NCBI RefSeq assembly: GCF_000275845.1
Contig: NW_006766959.1
Span: 56,589-120,588 of the forward strand
Direction of reading: 5' to 3'
From: Dichomitus squalens LYAD-421 SS1
Lineage: Eukaryota > Basidiomycota > Agaricomycetes > Polyporales > Polyporaceae
DNA: 64,000 nucleotides
In this document: one piece after another, positions 35,548-47,387 of the stretch
Numbering within the stretch: the first letter of the stretch is position 1
Layout of the letters: each line of letters starts with the position of its first letter
Program-made: the position numbers and the translations under genes
Notes under the pieces: generated by a model
The model's database searches: none
Told to the model about the DNA's origin: nothing
What the model saw: the letters and a program-made list of their open reading frames with translations, nothing else

Positions 35548-35619
35548 TCCGATATGGTGTAGTGGCTAACATTATCGCCTCTCACGCGATAGCCCGGGGT
35601 TCGATTCCCCGTGTCGGAA
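35548..35619 (+). tRNA. tRNA-Glu (anticodon CUC), copy 2
   Basis: The same 72 nt as the gene at 5798, with the same acceptor, anticodon (CTCTCAC loop) and T arm. The flanking DNA is unrelated on both sides. The downstream T run is only four bases (35622-35625), a weaker Pol III stop than in copy 1. The next protein gene starts 112 bp downstream. Confidence 0.96.
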
Positions 35620-35730
35620 ACTTTTGGCACGTTGTCTCCGAGCGCCTTCTCGGTTCCGGAGTTCTTGACTCGGCACGTACTGCGCCTAAGTTCTCTCAAG
35701 CACCGAGTCTGTTCTCAACGGCATAGACTG

Positions 35731-37957
35731 ATGAGCACAATGCCAGCACGGTGCCACTTGTTCTCGTTACCTGCTGAGCTACTCGAGAATGTTCTCATTC
35801 GTTGCAGTGCAGATGGCCACCCACTGTCAGTCGCGGCAGTCGCGCAGACTTGCCGGCAATTCCGAACCCTCGTGTACCATGCAGCAGACCGTCATTTGTG
35901 GCGCGCATTGTTTCTAACAACTTTTGACGACCCAAGGCTGCTTGCACACCTTAAATCAGGTAATATGGGGTACACCACGTTCTTGACTCATCCGCATACT
36001 GAAAGACATCCTAGAGATTTATTGGCAACGCGATTTCACGGAGAGGATCTGGGCTGCACGCGTCATCCAGCGCAGTGCTCGTACGCTCACTGTCTCTACC
36101 AAGAAGCGTGCTCTTCGTTCCACCAGCGCTATGATGTATCCCATCGATGGATTCCTCGAGGAGACCGGGAACCCGGATAAGCATGCCCGCGTACTAAACG
36201 CCCTTCTCACCGTTATGAGAACGGCGTGTCCATCCGCTCCACACCAAATACGACCCATTTCGGCCGAACCTACTGCTGGGCAGCCTCCAGTTCCAGGATT
36301 GACGCGAGCACACGCCCGAACACCAGTCTACCCACCTCCTGTCCCCTCTCAAGCGTCCTCCCTCAACATTGCCTGGCTCAAGGACACCCTCTCGCGAGGC
36401 CTCCCTTTTTCCATCACCCAGATCATCTCTTACGACACTCTCGCAGTTGAATGGTACACCATGCCCGAAGGCCAGGCCCTGTGCCAGCTTACCGCCTATC
36501 TCGACTTCCTCCCCATCCCTCTTGTTGACCCAGATATAGATGACGCGACGCCGAGCACGTCTTCCCGTCAACGCAAACCACGCAAGTCCCCAGTGCGCAG
36601 GAAGGGTCTTAAGACAGCAGAGATGATCGACATGAGCGAGGAGGCACAAAGAGCACGGGCGCGCGAACATGCCCGGCCGCACGCGTTCGACATGGGCTAT
36701 CTCTCGAGGAGGCGACATTGGGGCCCTTACCTCGCTGTTCGGCGACAGCGTGGTGGGCCTTCTGAGCCGGTCATGAGCGACGTCGAAGCCGACTTGGATG
36801 AAGACACAGATACGGACTATGATGCGGACTACGTCCCTCCCGACGACGCGAGCACGTCCTCCGCCACCCCCGAGCCGGCGGCGGCGCCTGCGATTAGCGC
36901 ACTGCCAAGTCCGGAGGAGTTGCGTCCGGACTGGACGTGGCTTGCCGCTGCGCGCATCGTCGCTCAGTGCAAGCTCCGCCAGCACGTGAATGCCGAGGAT
37001 ATCGCGAAGCTCGAGAACTGGAACAACCTCAGGGAGGGCGCGTGGATACCCGAGCCGCAGCAGCCGAGTGTGGAAGCGGATGGTACGAGTGAGGAGAATC
37101 CATTGCAGGCGGAAGCAACTCAATCTAAGGAGCCCGACGAAGAGTGGAAGCGGTACGAACGGGACTGGGCTGGCGCGGAGGGGGTCTGGAGGTCGGTGTA
37201 GCTTCTATACTTCTCCTGAGACTCACCTAACGGCGCTGCCTGATTTGTAGACGTCTCGTGTGCTGGTTGGATTATGACGACCTCTTATGTACGTGCTGTC
37301 GTCTCTTCGTCATGTCATCCTGAGCCGCTCATTATCCTGCGCCTGCAGATCATAATGTCAGCGCTACCACCCTCTTCGTCCGACGGCATGCTGATTACCC
37401 CAGATACAGTCCTACGGTGCCTTCCTCGACGCAGACCTCGACGAAGCCTGGATCATTGTCCCCATGTCGCTTCGAATCACCGGCTACTCCGCGCCATCGC
37501 TTCCGCACCTCTATCCCGACCGGCCGACGATCCATGTTGAAGGCGAGATGGGCGGCGCGGGGTGGGTAGGGAGCGTGGACGTTGGTGACAACGATATCCG
37601 CCGAGCGTACGGCACGGTCAGCATGCTCCCCGATGGGGAAGTGCGTTGGTCAATTGTACGTAGCGACTCTCACTCTATGCGGGCTTCGTGTGACGGCAGT
37701 GGCTAAACGTTTAAGCAAATCCCACAGACGTCCAGCGCGCCAGGGTCGAATGAGGACGAATGGGCATCCGAGGCCGTGCAGTTGGGCGGCGTCGGATCGG
37801 CGATGGGTGCGCTTGGGATGTGGACGGGGGCGTTCCACGAGGACGGAGACCCTCTAGGTGCGTCAGTGCTCGGAGAACTGTGTTCATGCTTGCTAACTGG
37901 TCCTACTGTTTCGGACGACTGTTTACAGGTGTATTGTGGCAGTGGCGCGTTGAGTGA
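35731..37957 (+). CDS. F-box domain protein
   Basis: Probable substrate adaptor of an SCF ubiquitin ligase. ATG at 35731 gives MSTMPARCHLFSLPAELLEN then VLIRCSADGHPLSVAAVAQT and CRQFRTLVYHAADRHLWRAL, a canonical F-box (residues about 8-55). An intron starting near 35960 joins to IYWQRDFTERIWAARVIQRS, an IQ-like basic helix. A long exon follows with a Pro-rich stretch, AWLKDTLSRGLPFSITQIIS, a basic block RQRKPRKSPVRRKGLK and an acidic run VEADLDEDTDTDYDADYVPP. After short introns the C-terminal part reads AFLDADLDEAWIIVPMSLRI, HVEGEMGGAGWVGSVDVGDN and a tail ending GVLWQWRVE at 37957. Its target is unknown. The in-frame ATG at 35611 falls inside the tRNA and was not used. Confidence 0.82.
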
Positions 37958-39045
37958 TCAATCGTCAGGCTCGATCGCCCCCTTTCGCCCGTCCGTTACA
38001 GCCCCATCTCCACTCTGACAGAGAAAAGAAATCATCGAACCATATTTCAAGTTGACTCCCGCTCCGCTCCTTAGCGTTCGTCACGACATTAGCTCCGCGC
38101 TCAGCCGTTCAGGCTACGTGCTCACGATGTCCGACGGGTTGCTTCTCCGTCGTCCATTACCGTCGAATAGGCATAAGAACCTTGCATTATCGTTTGATAC
38201 GAACCAAAGCTTCACCACTTCACTTAAACCTCCCTTGCGCCAGCTCGTCAAACCCGTTTTAGTTCAGCCGCTGTATGTCCGGCTTTGCGGTGGTTGCCGC
38301 TTCGTGGGTCCGGCACTCGGTCTGGACCTACGAACCTTACTCTGAGTTCAGGATGTTGTTCGATGTCGTCTTCTCTTCTCCCTCCTGCTCGGGATAAAGA
38401 ACATGGTGGGTCCGGCTTGCTCTTGGCCGGGCCTTCCAAGCCAGTCATTGCGAATAGATCACTCCGGGTGCCAATCCGGCTACCCTGCAGCCTATCATTC
38501 CCCTGATCCATCAGGACTATCTCTGCTTCTACAGTCTCACGATGACCATTAGAGCCGCGCATGGTGGAGATTGTGCGTACGGTTGCCCCGTGTCTGATGT
38601 TGCGAACCCCGCATTACTCATGTACACTCGGGCCGCCAGTGCTCAACTGTTCCTCCTGTATGCAGTATACGTAAGACGTCCAGTCCTATATCGCACTGCC
38701 CATGTTACCCCATTCGTATAGGGAAAAACCGTTCAGCCAGGGTTAAATGGCTGAGCCTGCAGTGAGAAGGCCTGTAGGAGGTCCCAAGTCATGAGTTGAA
38801 TCATTCGGACGACCCGCAGTACCGTGCGATCCTAATTTGCATTGAACATCCATATTCCAATTCATCGTCCCTGAATACCTTGTCGTAAGGAACGGCCAAG
38901 ATATAAATTAATACCATATACTCCTACAGTCTATTCCAGTCTCGTGAGTAGCAACGCGGCCGCGGTACGGGAAATCGAGTGAAGAAAGAGTGGAAGGCAG
39001 TATGAGGGGGGCAAGCACTGAGGCGAATAGAACAGCAATCAATAC
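37958..39045. other. intergenic between convergent genes, about 1.09 kb
   Basis: 3' regions of the F-box gene (+) and the monooxygenase gene (-). No coding region or repeat could be supported. Confidence 0.45.
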
Positions 39046-40767
39046 TCACAAACGCGACAGCTGCACACGGGAGCCGCCAGCACCAGCCAACGCCTCCTGC
39101 AGCTTCCCGTCGCCGCCCTCCCGGTACCACGCCTCCGCAGCCTCGTCCGCGTCGTACGCAAACTGCGCCATGCTCTTCTTCTCGTCCGCCCACTGGTTCG
39201 CGCTGCCCTCGAGCGCGTCCGCGGGCTTCGCCGCGCCCTCGCGCAAGCGCCGCAGCTCGATCTCCGTCGCCTTGCGCATGTCCGCGTCGCGACGCTCCTG
39301 CTCCGGACCGTCGGGGAGGTGGAAGATCTTCTGGTTCAGGCGCGACTGGTTCTGCGTCTCTGCTGTGCGCGGGAGGCGCAGGTCTTGGTACGCCTGGAGG
39401 AGGGCGCTGAGCTGAGAGGGGTGCTCGAGGCGCGAGAGGAGGTTGCCGAGCACGGCGGCGTCCTCGATCGCCATCGCGGCGCCTTGCGCGCGGTACGGCT
39501 GGAAAGAGGAGCCAGAGCAGTAGGGGTAAGTAGAGGTGGAACGAGAATGAGAGCGGGCAGGTGGGCGCAGTGTAGCTCGTTAATGCGGATTTAAGGCGAG
39601 TGAGATTTGATCGGACGTACCAGCATCGGATGACAGGCGTCACCGAGTAGGACGACGCGGAAGGACGGATGAATCCATGTCTTCAACGGCTTGCGATCCA
39701 TTAGTCGCCATTTGAGCGTGGACTGCACGAAGCTAAGGATTTTGCGAATCCTGCCAACCGTCCAGCAACCCAGTTGAAGTCAGTTAAGGTCATAAACGAG
39801 ATGATAATGCTGCGGCGAGCGTACCGGGGCTCATAATCTGCGAATTCGGCACGCATCTTATCGGCGCTGCCCTCGGCGGTCCACGACTCCACAGATCCGT
39901 CGTCCGGATGTATCAGGACGACGTTGTACTCTTTCTTCCCTCTCTGTAGCCGAAATTCAGCGACTATTATTGCCGACGTGGGAAAGATAATCATCAACGT
40001 ACGATATTATATGCCATGATGTGTCGCTGGGGACCCATCCAGCCCGTCATCTCCGGAACTTCGATGAGCTCCTTCAGCTCCGGGTCGTTCAGCAGAAGGT
40101 GTGAGGGCACAATCGCGCGGTAAACAGCGTCTCCCGTCGGGTCAGCAGGGTTGGTATGCCCGAGAACTACCTGCTGGATCGTACTCTTTATACCGTCCGC
40201 CCCAAGGACCAGGTCTCCATGAACGACTTCGCCAGAAGCGAGCGTAAGCGACGGCGCGTCCGGGTCAACGCTCACGACGGTAGACTGGAGGCGAAGCGTC
40301 ATGAAGGGCGCGGCGAGGTCGAACAGGAGCTTGTGCAGGTCCGCGCGGTGGACGTGGTAGTATGGCGCACCGTACTTCTCCTCCATGTTCGTCCAACTCG
40401 TGTAGCCCACGCGCTCGCCCGTGTTGTACCGTCTGAGCACGATCGCATCTGGGCGTACGCCTACAGCTTCGAGCGCTGCTCCCGCACCCCAGCGTTGAAG
40501 CAACCGTGAGACGTTCGGGGTCACCTGGATGCCGGCGCCGACTTCACCGATGGCGGGGGCGGACTCGAAGAGCGTTATCTTGTGTCCTGCCTTCCCGAGA
40601 CAGTGCGCAGCGGCGAGCCCGCCCATGCCGCATCCGACGACGAGGATATGCAGTTTGTGGGGAGCCTTCCGGCCACTATAGAGGGTGGTGTGCACGGAAG
40701 CACCTTCGGCGCTGGCGGCGAAGTGAGCAGCGGCGGGGGTAGGGCGTTGGGATTCCTGTTGGGCCAT
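39046..40767 (-). CDS. FAD-dependent monooxygenase, salicylate hydroxylase type
   Basis: Group A flavin monooxygenase hydroxylating an aromatic substrate with NAD(P)H and O2. ATG at 40767 is followed by an N-terminal extension of about 40 residues, then the Rossmann motif LHILVVGCGMGGLAAAHCLG (GxGxxG) and ITLFESAPAIGEVGAGIQVT. The DG motif reads LVLGADGIKSTIQ. Introns then join MAYNI to RGKKEYNVVLIHPDDGSVES and EPR to IRKILSFVQSTLKWRLMDRK. The second FAD motif is FRVVLLGDACHPML-PYRAQG (GD motif), followed by AAMAIEDAAVLGNLLSRL. The helical C-terminus ends GSRVQLSRL at stop 39046. All FAD motifs are intact, length about 440 residues. Salicylate, 6-hydroxynicotinate or a secondary metabolite are all possible substrates. 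Confidence 0.9.
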
Positions 40768-42251
40768 GTCGAGGCGAGGTATTGGGGGCTGACATAGAGT
40801 TGGACGCGAGTGCGGGGTAGAAATAGAGTGCTATGGATAAACTGTTTGACCGGGCTGGTATAGTATGCCCTGCGCGAGCGTCAGTGGGTCATCCAGAGTG
40901 GTCAGACGAGAAGCCGCGCGCACCATGATTCTCCTGCGGACAGGAGCTGCGTTGGTCTAAATCGAGGTCAGAGTTCCCCCTTCGTGCGCCCTTGTCCGTT
41001 CCCAGCCTCGCTGCCTGCCGCCGGGAATGCATCAGCCCCGTAAGGCAACGCCTCCACTCACGTGTCAGTCGGGGATCCACTAGCGGCACCGGACCAAAGC
41101 AGGAACGTCTCATGGTCCGAAGCAGGCGGCATTGCAGATTCTCCATCAGGGGGGGAAAGCCCGGAGCAGAGAAAGGAAGACCGACCGTCGTCGTCGAGGA
41201 TGTGGAAGAGGGAGGCTGCCGCTCAGTAACTTGAGCGATTGCAGATCGGCGATCTCGCTATAGCGGACAATGCCGAAGACTTCATTGAACTCGCAAAGGT
41301 CTCCCCGCGAGACAGTCTGTGAGTAAACTTCCTAACATGACATACGCTCATATAGTTCTCGGTGCAGAGGGGAGGAGTACGAGGGTTAGTGTAAGAAAAG
41401 GTCGTCAGCCCCGCGAACACACGTTTGACTTGTAAGAATTAGTGGGTATTGCGGTTGGCGAGTCGTTCTTCGGATTTACTAACGAATGGGCATCGTCTGG
41501 CCATACTCCCGGCGGTTAAGCAAGTATATACCTAGAGCTGACATGCTGATGACACATGTTGGCGAGTTGTTTTGAAGATTGACTGTTCACCATTACGATT
41601 GTCCCTCGTGATCGAAACGCGGATGATCGGAATTATTTGGGGGCACGCTCACCAAATAGGAGACAGGACCACTTGCCTGTGTTGATCATGACAGTCACAT
41701 GTTCCTCTGCGATATCTTCGCCTGGCGTCAATTGCATGTCGGCGCGCAATGCCGAAGACAATGTGTGTGTCTCCATACGAGGCTACAGCAACTAAGAGTA
41801 GCTCAGCCGAAGCTGCTTCACACATCTACTTGAGCCGTCCCGGTGAGACAGACATCGACGGCAACTAGTACTATCCGCGAGTCGAACTCAGATTGCCCAA
41901 CCTCAGTAGCAATCAATTGTGGAACTGGCACATCCACAACGGATAGGGCCATGCACGCTGACGACCACTGAAGGCAAGTCGTATCATTTTCTCATCGCTA
42001 TTGCCATAATGACCTCGCTCTATACGGTACTGTGTGGTCGTGATGACCTGAACGACAACGACCGGAGGAGGGAACAATCGGGCGTCTACTATGCCTAATC
42101 GGGAGGATCCGCCCCGCTGAAATGTCGCGCCGTTGCAAAGATGCAATGGCGAATAAGTGGTCTTATACGCTGTTGCTCGAGCCCTTGCCGTCGTTGTTTC
42201 AGCATAGTGTCTCAGTGGTGGTTGACATGCATAATCAACTAAACATCGAGG
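40768..42251. other. intergenic, about 1.48 kb
   Basis: Upstream of the monooxygenase and downstream of the LamB/YcsF gene. Short frames only; no domain, RNA gene or repeat identified. Confidence 0.45.
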
Positions 42252-43727
42252 TTAGACCCCCCACTGGGCGTTATTCTGGTCTACCAATGCCTTCACCGCC
42301 TGGGCAATCTCTACAGCACCCTGGAAACAGTGGGGTAAGTGCGAATTCCGCTTTAGTGGATAGTATCGTCAACGGGTACTCACAGGAGTATCAGAGTGAC
42401 AACAGATCGATATCTCTTTGACGTCCTCGGGAAGCGGCACAAATCCGCCGATGGTCGTGATCCTGTTCTCTCCGAGTAATGTGTTTACCCTATCTTTGAC
42501 AACACTCAGAGGCACAGGGTCGTGCTTCCTATACAGAAGGCCACAGCGCGCATTAGCAGGGATGGGAAGCGGAAGGAGGATCTAGGGGACCAGAACTCAC
42601 TTTGTGATCATCAACTTGCCCTCGGGACTGTAGCTCAAGTCCGCGAACCATTCTGTTATCAACATCCGAGGCGCGGCGGTCGGGAATGAGAAGGTCAGAC
42701 ACTACCGAAGCCCACGGGAGGGGATAGAGCGCGGAACGACGGACCTGCGATGAACGGCACGCTCAACTCCCGCGCGGCGGTTTGGTGGCACGTTCCCGCG
42801 AGACCCATGAACGGCACGTCGTACAGCTTCGCGACTCCGACGACAGCGCGGGCCAGAGCGAGGTCTCGAGCACTCATCCCATACACGGCGCCATGCGGCT
42901 TGATCTATTTGGGAGGGCCGTGAGTATGAGCGGGTGCTTCTCGCGGTATTCGGCGCACATGATTGAGCTTCATGCCATGAAGCTTGAGAAAGCCGGTCAG
43001 TGCGCCGACCTGATAGACGAAACAAGACGCGAGTTCGTCCTGCGAGGAATGGAGACCATTAATTCCTATCGGCATGCAGTAAAGAGTGGGAGAAGCTAAC
43101 GCACAGGCTCCATAGCCATCTCGCGTCGACCCCAGCCTTGTCTGTCGGGCAAGGAGGGATGCGCGCCAACGAGGACGGTGTTAGCCTTCGCCAGGAGCAC
43201 CGTCTCGTTCATGATTGAGAAATCCCTTTTCCCCGCAAGTGTGAGCTGCTGCACGAAATGAATATGATAAGACATACGAGGCATGGAATCCACACGCAAC
43301 GTTTGCCAAATGGATTGTCCTCATCAATCCTTCATCGTCGCCCTTTGGAAACGGAGTGAGCACCTATGCAACATATGAGTTACACGTGAGGACATACTAT
43401 TTTGTATAGGGCATATCCCTGTCGGGCATTACTGTCAGTTTTGCATAAATTCCCAACCTCGTGAAGTGCAAAGAGACGGTCCTCGTGTATCGGAAGGAAG
43501 ACCCTAAGCGCCTATCCGCTGCGGCTGACGCAAGCGTACGAGCGAAAGGCGCCCATGGACGACTTGGACTGAATCATCATCCTCACCAGGATGATATCTT
43601 TCTAATAGTTCTCTCCCTCCTCTCTGGATAACCACTATGATACCAGAAGAAATGACCAATAGAAAATGTCGTCAAACCTACTCACCTCTCCCATGTCGCA
43701 ATTCACTGTAGCGCGAAGACCCGGCAT
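42252..43727 (-). CDS. LamB/YcsF family protein (5-oxoprolinase subunit A, PxpA type)
   Basis: Member of the LamB/YcsF family; the bacterial protein PxpA is the ATP-dependent subunit that acts with PxpB (KipI) and PxpC (KipA) to open 5-oxoproline to glutamate. Exon 1 (43686-43727) encodes [14 protein letters not shown] with the family's NCDMGE signature. Later exons give [45 protein letters not shown] and [16 protein letters not shown]. These are followed by [28 protein letters not shown] and [20 protein letters not shown]. Then come [46 protein letters not shown] and [11 protein letters not shown]. The chain ends [14 protein letters not shown] at stop TAA 42252. About 250 residues, the usual bacterial length, spread over at least eight exons, so this is a settled nuclear gene. 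The partner modules occur in the biotin enzyme at 7579-12091. Confidence 0.88.
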
Positions 43728-44130
43728 TCTGTCAAATTGAGGTACACCTCGAGGTAAGTGGTAGTAGGAGGCTGACAGTGCTCCCCCTAGACTTATCGCT
43801 GTGCAGGAGTCTTATCCTCGTGTGACTTTGACCTCGAGATAGGCGGGTATACTAATAGAACCGACGTCATATCATCGCAGTCACGGGGCAGACGAGGAAT
43901 CGACTCGTTCCCTCGCTATCGCTGCAGATGTATCTCGCTCACAGCACAAGTGCTTACGTTTGCTGCTACTTTATACTGTACATATAATCTGTGGCATACG
44001 GCCTGATCACTACAGAATGATGGGCTGCACCTATCGTGTTTCAGATGAGTATGGACCAGTACAAGTTTGCCTCGTATCTCATCAACATCGCTGTTTCGAA
44101 GCTCGAGCACAAGGCTATGATCATGTCCGT
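43728..44130. other. intergenic, 403 bp
   Basis: Between two minus-strand genes; promoter of the LamB/YcsF gene expected here. No clear TATA box. Confidence 0.4.
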
Positions 44131-45855
44131 TCACAACCGACTCTTCCTCCCATTCTGGATAGCAAGCAAGACTTGCTGTACCCTCCGCCATTCCGCATAC
44201 GGCCATCGAGAGTCTGCCTCTTCGGTGGGGATGAAGCTCGCGTCTGAGAAGTCCAGGTCAGGGAACAGGCGGTCGAGAAGAGCGCCTGCCTTGATGTGTC
44301 CGTGGCCCTTCCCCGCTTTGAGATTCCCGAGGGACAAGTGCAGCAAGGGATGATCCATGAGGGGAATATCGCGGAAAGGTGTATGCGGGTCAATGGATAC
44401 GCAGGGAATTCTGAGCCACACAAGGGCGGGCGTGCGCGTTGCAAAATCGACGAGCGATTGGATGGTCGGGAGAGTAAAGGGTAGCTCAGCCTCCTCGTAC
44501 CATGACAAGTCCTCCACATCCCACAAGTCAAGAGTAAAGCGCCGGAGATGCGGCCATGCATCAACAAAGGCGCGGATGTCCGCATCGGAGAGTGGTACCT
44601 CCCGGCTCAACAGAAGCTCGACCTCTTCGAGGGCTTGTAACGTGAGGATGGGAGCAAGGAAGCGAACAGCATGTCCGTCACCGTAGCCCCCAGGCATGTC
44701 GTGTGGTGACCCATCGAGGCGGAAGGTTCGCAGAGGGGAGTCGTGCTTCCTGAAGTGGGAGATGATGCCGTCAAGGTGATGGTAGGAGAAATCATGTGAG
44801 GAGTTCCATCCGAAATCAACGCCATGACTCTGATCTAGCGCGATGCTACCTTGGGGTGGAAAGCCAAGATAATCCCGGCCGCGTCTTCGAGACCATCGAG
44901 ACTTACGAGGCGGAGCTCCTGGAGCCCGCTGAATGCATTTGGTCCAAGACGGAAAGCCGACTGGCTTCCGTCGATGGAGAATTTGCCTGGTGAGCAGGTA
45001 AGGTGTACCAGGCAAGGGAACGTGGCTAGTCCGGAACCCTGCCTGACCGACTGGTGATTTGCCCTGCAGCTCGAGGTGTCGCAAATGCTGGAAACGAGCC
45101 ATGATTTCGAACGACTCTGTAGCAGATGCCGTGGGCAAGTCGCAATACTCTTCAAATATAAGGGTGGTAACATGAGGCGACTCGCATCCTCTAAGAAGTT
45201 GAGGATCGTATAGCGGAATTCGTCCTGCGTCGTACCCCGCTGGCTATGCACGGGAAACCACGGACTGATTTCCATGACGCGAAGAGATGGGCTGACGAGT
45301 ATTAACGCTATACCGACATCCTCTGGCTGAAAGCTAAGTGTCTCGATGCGCTGGATATTTGGAAGCAGAGGCTTCCTCACGAGGAGCTGGCGTACAAACG
45401 TCCATGTCGACATAGCGATGTCACTTCCTGAGAAGCGACGGAGTTCGCGGATGCGTCGTGAGTAGTGGTCAAGGAGTGGTGTCACGTTCCCGATATTCGG
45501 AAGCCCAATCAGCACCTGGACAGAAAAGAGGGCAATGAGGCGTTGAGCGTGATCCAATCAATTGACAGCTTACGGCTGGTTCACCCTTGGGGGCTACAAG
45601 CAAGCTCAACAACGGTACCAAACTGCTCATAACCTCCCACAAGATGTTCAGTGCGGGATGGGAAAAGGCTCTACACGTGCGCGCACATCGCGCAAGGGTG
45701 CGCTACATATCGAGACGGGTTATCGGCATGTCCGAATCCATGACTTCAAGCGACCGCGGCTGAGGGCGGTGCACGGGCCACGGTCGTAGTTGTTGGAAGA
45801 CGGAATCAAGGATCTCAGTGCGCTCCAAGATGCGATTGATGGCAGAGTCGGCCAT
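44131..45855 (-). CDS. F-box/leucine-rich-repeat-like protein
   Basis: Probable basidiomycete F-box protein with degenerate leucine-rich repeats. The first exon, from ATG 45855, reads ADSAINRILERTEILDSVFQ. After an intron the F-box tail CRAFSHPALNILWEVMSSLV-PLL is legible. The next exon is QVLIGLPNIGNVTPLLDHYS-RRIRELRRF. Then come repeat-like strands with spaced Leu: HLRRFTLDLWDVEDLSWYEE, QALEEVELLLSREVPLSDAD, PALVWLRIPCVSIDPHTPF and HPLLHLSLGNLKAGKGHG. It ends LLAIQNGRKSRL at stop 44131. The exact start (45855 or 45861) and two small introns are uncertain. Function would be substrate choice for an SCF ligase; target unknown. Confidence 0.72.
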
Positions 45856-45861
45856 GACCAT

Positions 45862-47230
45862 GTATACAAGACGATCACTGCGATATGAGTCAAGATTGGC
45901 AGCAGAGCAGGATACCGAGAGCTTCTTCACCTGTATGCAGATTCCGCGGAATCTTTAGCGAGATGAATGAGATTCACTGCAGCAAACACAGAGCGCTTGG
46001 CAGTAGCTAAGGATAGTAAGAAAAGAATAGTGAGAATATATATCTGTATGCTCGCCCAAGACACCCAGGCATCAGACTCGAACGATTTGAAAATGACGGT
46101 CTAATGTTGGATCATCGGATCTCGCAGGAGTTGCGTTGTCCATGCTATCCAGATATCATCCGTATCATAGCCCTTGGCCGAGTAGTCAGAGGACATCGGC
46201 AACTAGAAATCGCCATTTGGGCTGCCATGATCGGCTTTCACAACAGCTGTCAGGTCACTCGATTGACCAGCGAGGTTATTGCATCGTTAGTGCAGAGAGA
46301 TGGCAAGATCCAATGTTTCTGGGAGATCCGGATGGATAGTACTCGCCAACCAGAGAGCCGGAGAAGATCCGATGCCTTGCCAATCGCAGGGATTGTGACA
46401 CAATGACCTCGGAATGATTGCTCACATTCAAAGTAGGCCCAGAAGGGAGATACTCGATTCTCTAGCGCTTGATTGTTATCGTCACGATATTCCTTGGAGA
46501 GGGTGTTAGGAAGACCAGGCAGCTGCTGAGATCTGAGACCTGAGGTAGATGATGGAAGACGGGAGGTCAGAGGACTCGGAGTGGTGCTCAGCGCTGCGTG
46601 GCACTGCCTCGTTGAATCTAAGCGCCAATGCCACGTTCTGGCTCGAACTTACCGTCGAGTCTCTCACCAGTACTTGTCAAGTCGCCTGCATAAGGTCTGT
46701 CGCCATCCAAACCCACTTTGCTACTCGCTGTAATTCTCTCAGGGTGCACGAGCTGGCTCCTTACGTGGTCTCATCCTCGCTATTTCTACTGACGTCGGAC
46801 GACGATTGAGGTGCCACTCGGGATCCAGATTGTTGGTGTCGCGGCACTGAAAGAGTCGCGGGGGCGTTGAATTCTTTTAAGCACGAGGATGGCCGAACAG
46901 ATCAACGTTGATTTACCCGAGACTGGTTTCGCGCGGAAATCTTTGTCCGGAATGTGCTGATCCACTAGCTGAATGGATTCACTCAGCACCGGGGGCGGCA
47001 CCAGGACCGAAAGTGGAACCAAATCGGCGGGCCCTGTGGCCTATGGGAGAAACGTCCCTGTGCCCAAGGACCACTTGGCACAGTCTACACGTAAGGCTCT
47101 GTTCTGCAGACAACTACAGTGCTAAGTAATGAGCGAGCGGCGATCAGAATGTGCTCAACGTGGATGAGAAGCAGAAGCCTACCGCAGCACCACGCCGGGC
47201 AGGCTCGCGCGCTTCTCCAGATGCCTTGTC
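45862..47230. other. intergenic, about 1.4 kb
   Basis: Divergent promoter region of the F-box/LRR gene (-) and the ISG12-like gene (+). Frames at 46104-46406 and 46549-46809 (+) are open but match nothing I recognise. Confidence 0.4.
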
Positions 47231-47237
47231 TATATAT
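47231..47237 (+). promoter_or_regulatory. TATA box of the ISG12-like gene
   Basis: TATATAT, 157 bp upstream of the chosen ATG at 47388. A possible 5' UTR intron (donor GTATGT near 47318, acceptor near 47371) lies between them. Confidence 0.45.
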
Positions 47238-47387
47238 CATCCCTCTACTCTCGGACTCGCCCCCACACTTGCCCTTCCAGCTTGTCGTATTCTCGCCCTT
47301 CCTCCTACAACTAAAGGTATGTATCGTTATACACTGCACCCACGGAACGCAGGCACTGATGACTGCCTCAAGCTACTTGGTTTCATC

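Noticed and set aside
35611..35730. Upstream in-frame ATG for the F-box gene
   Set aside because: It starts inside the tRNA-Glu gene; the ATG at 35731 lies just before the F-box.
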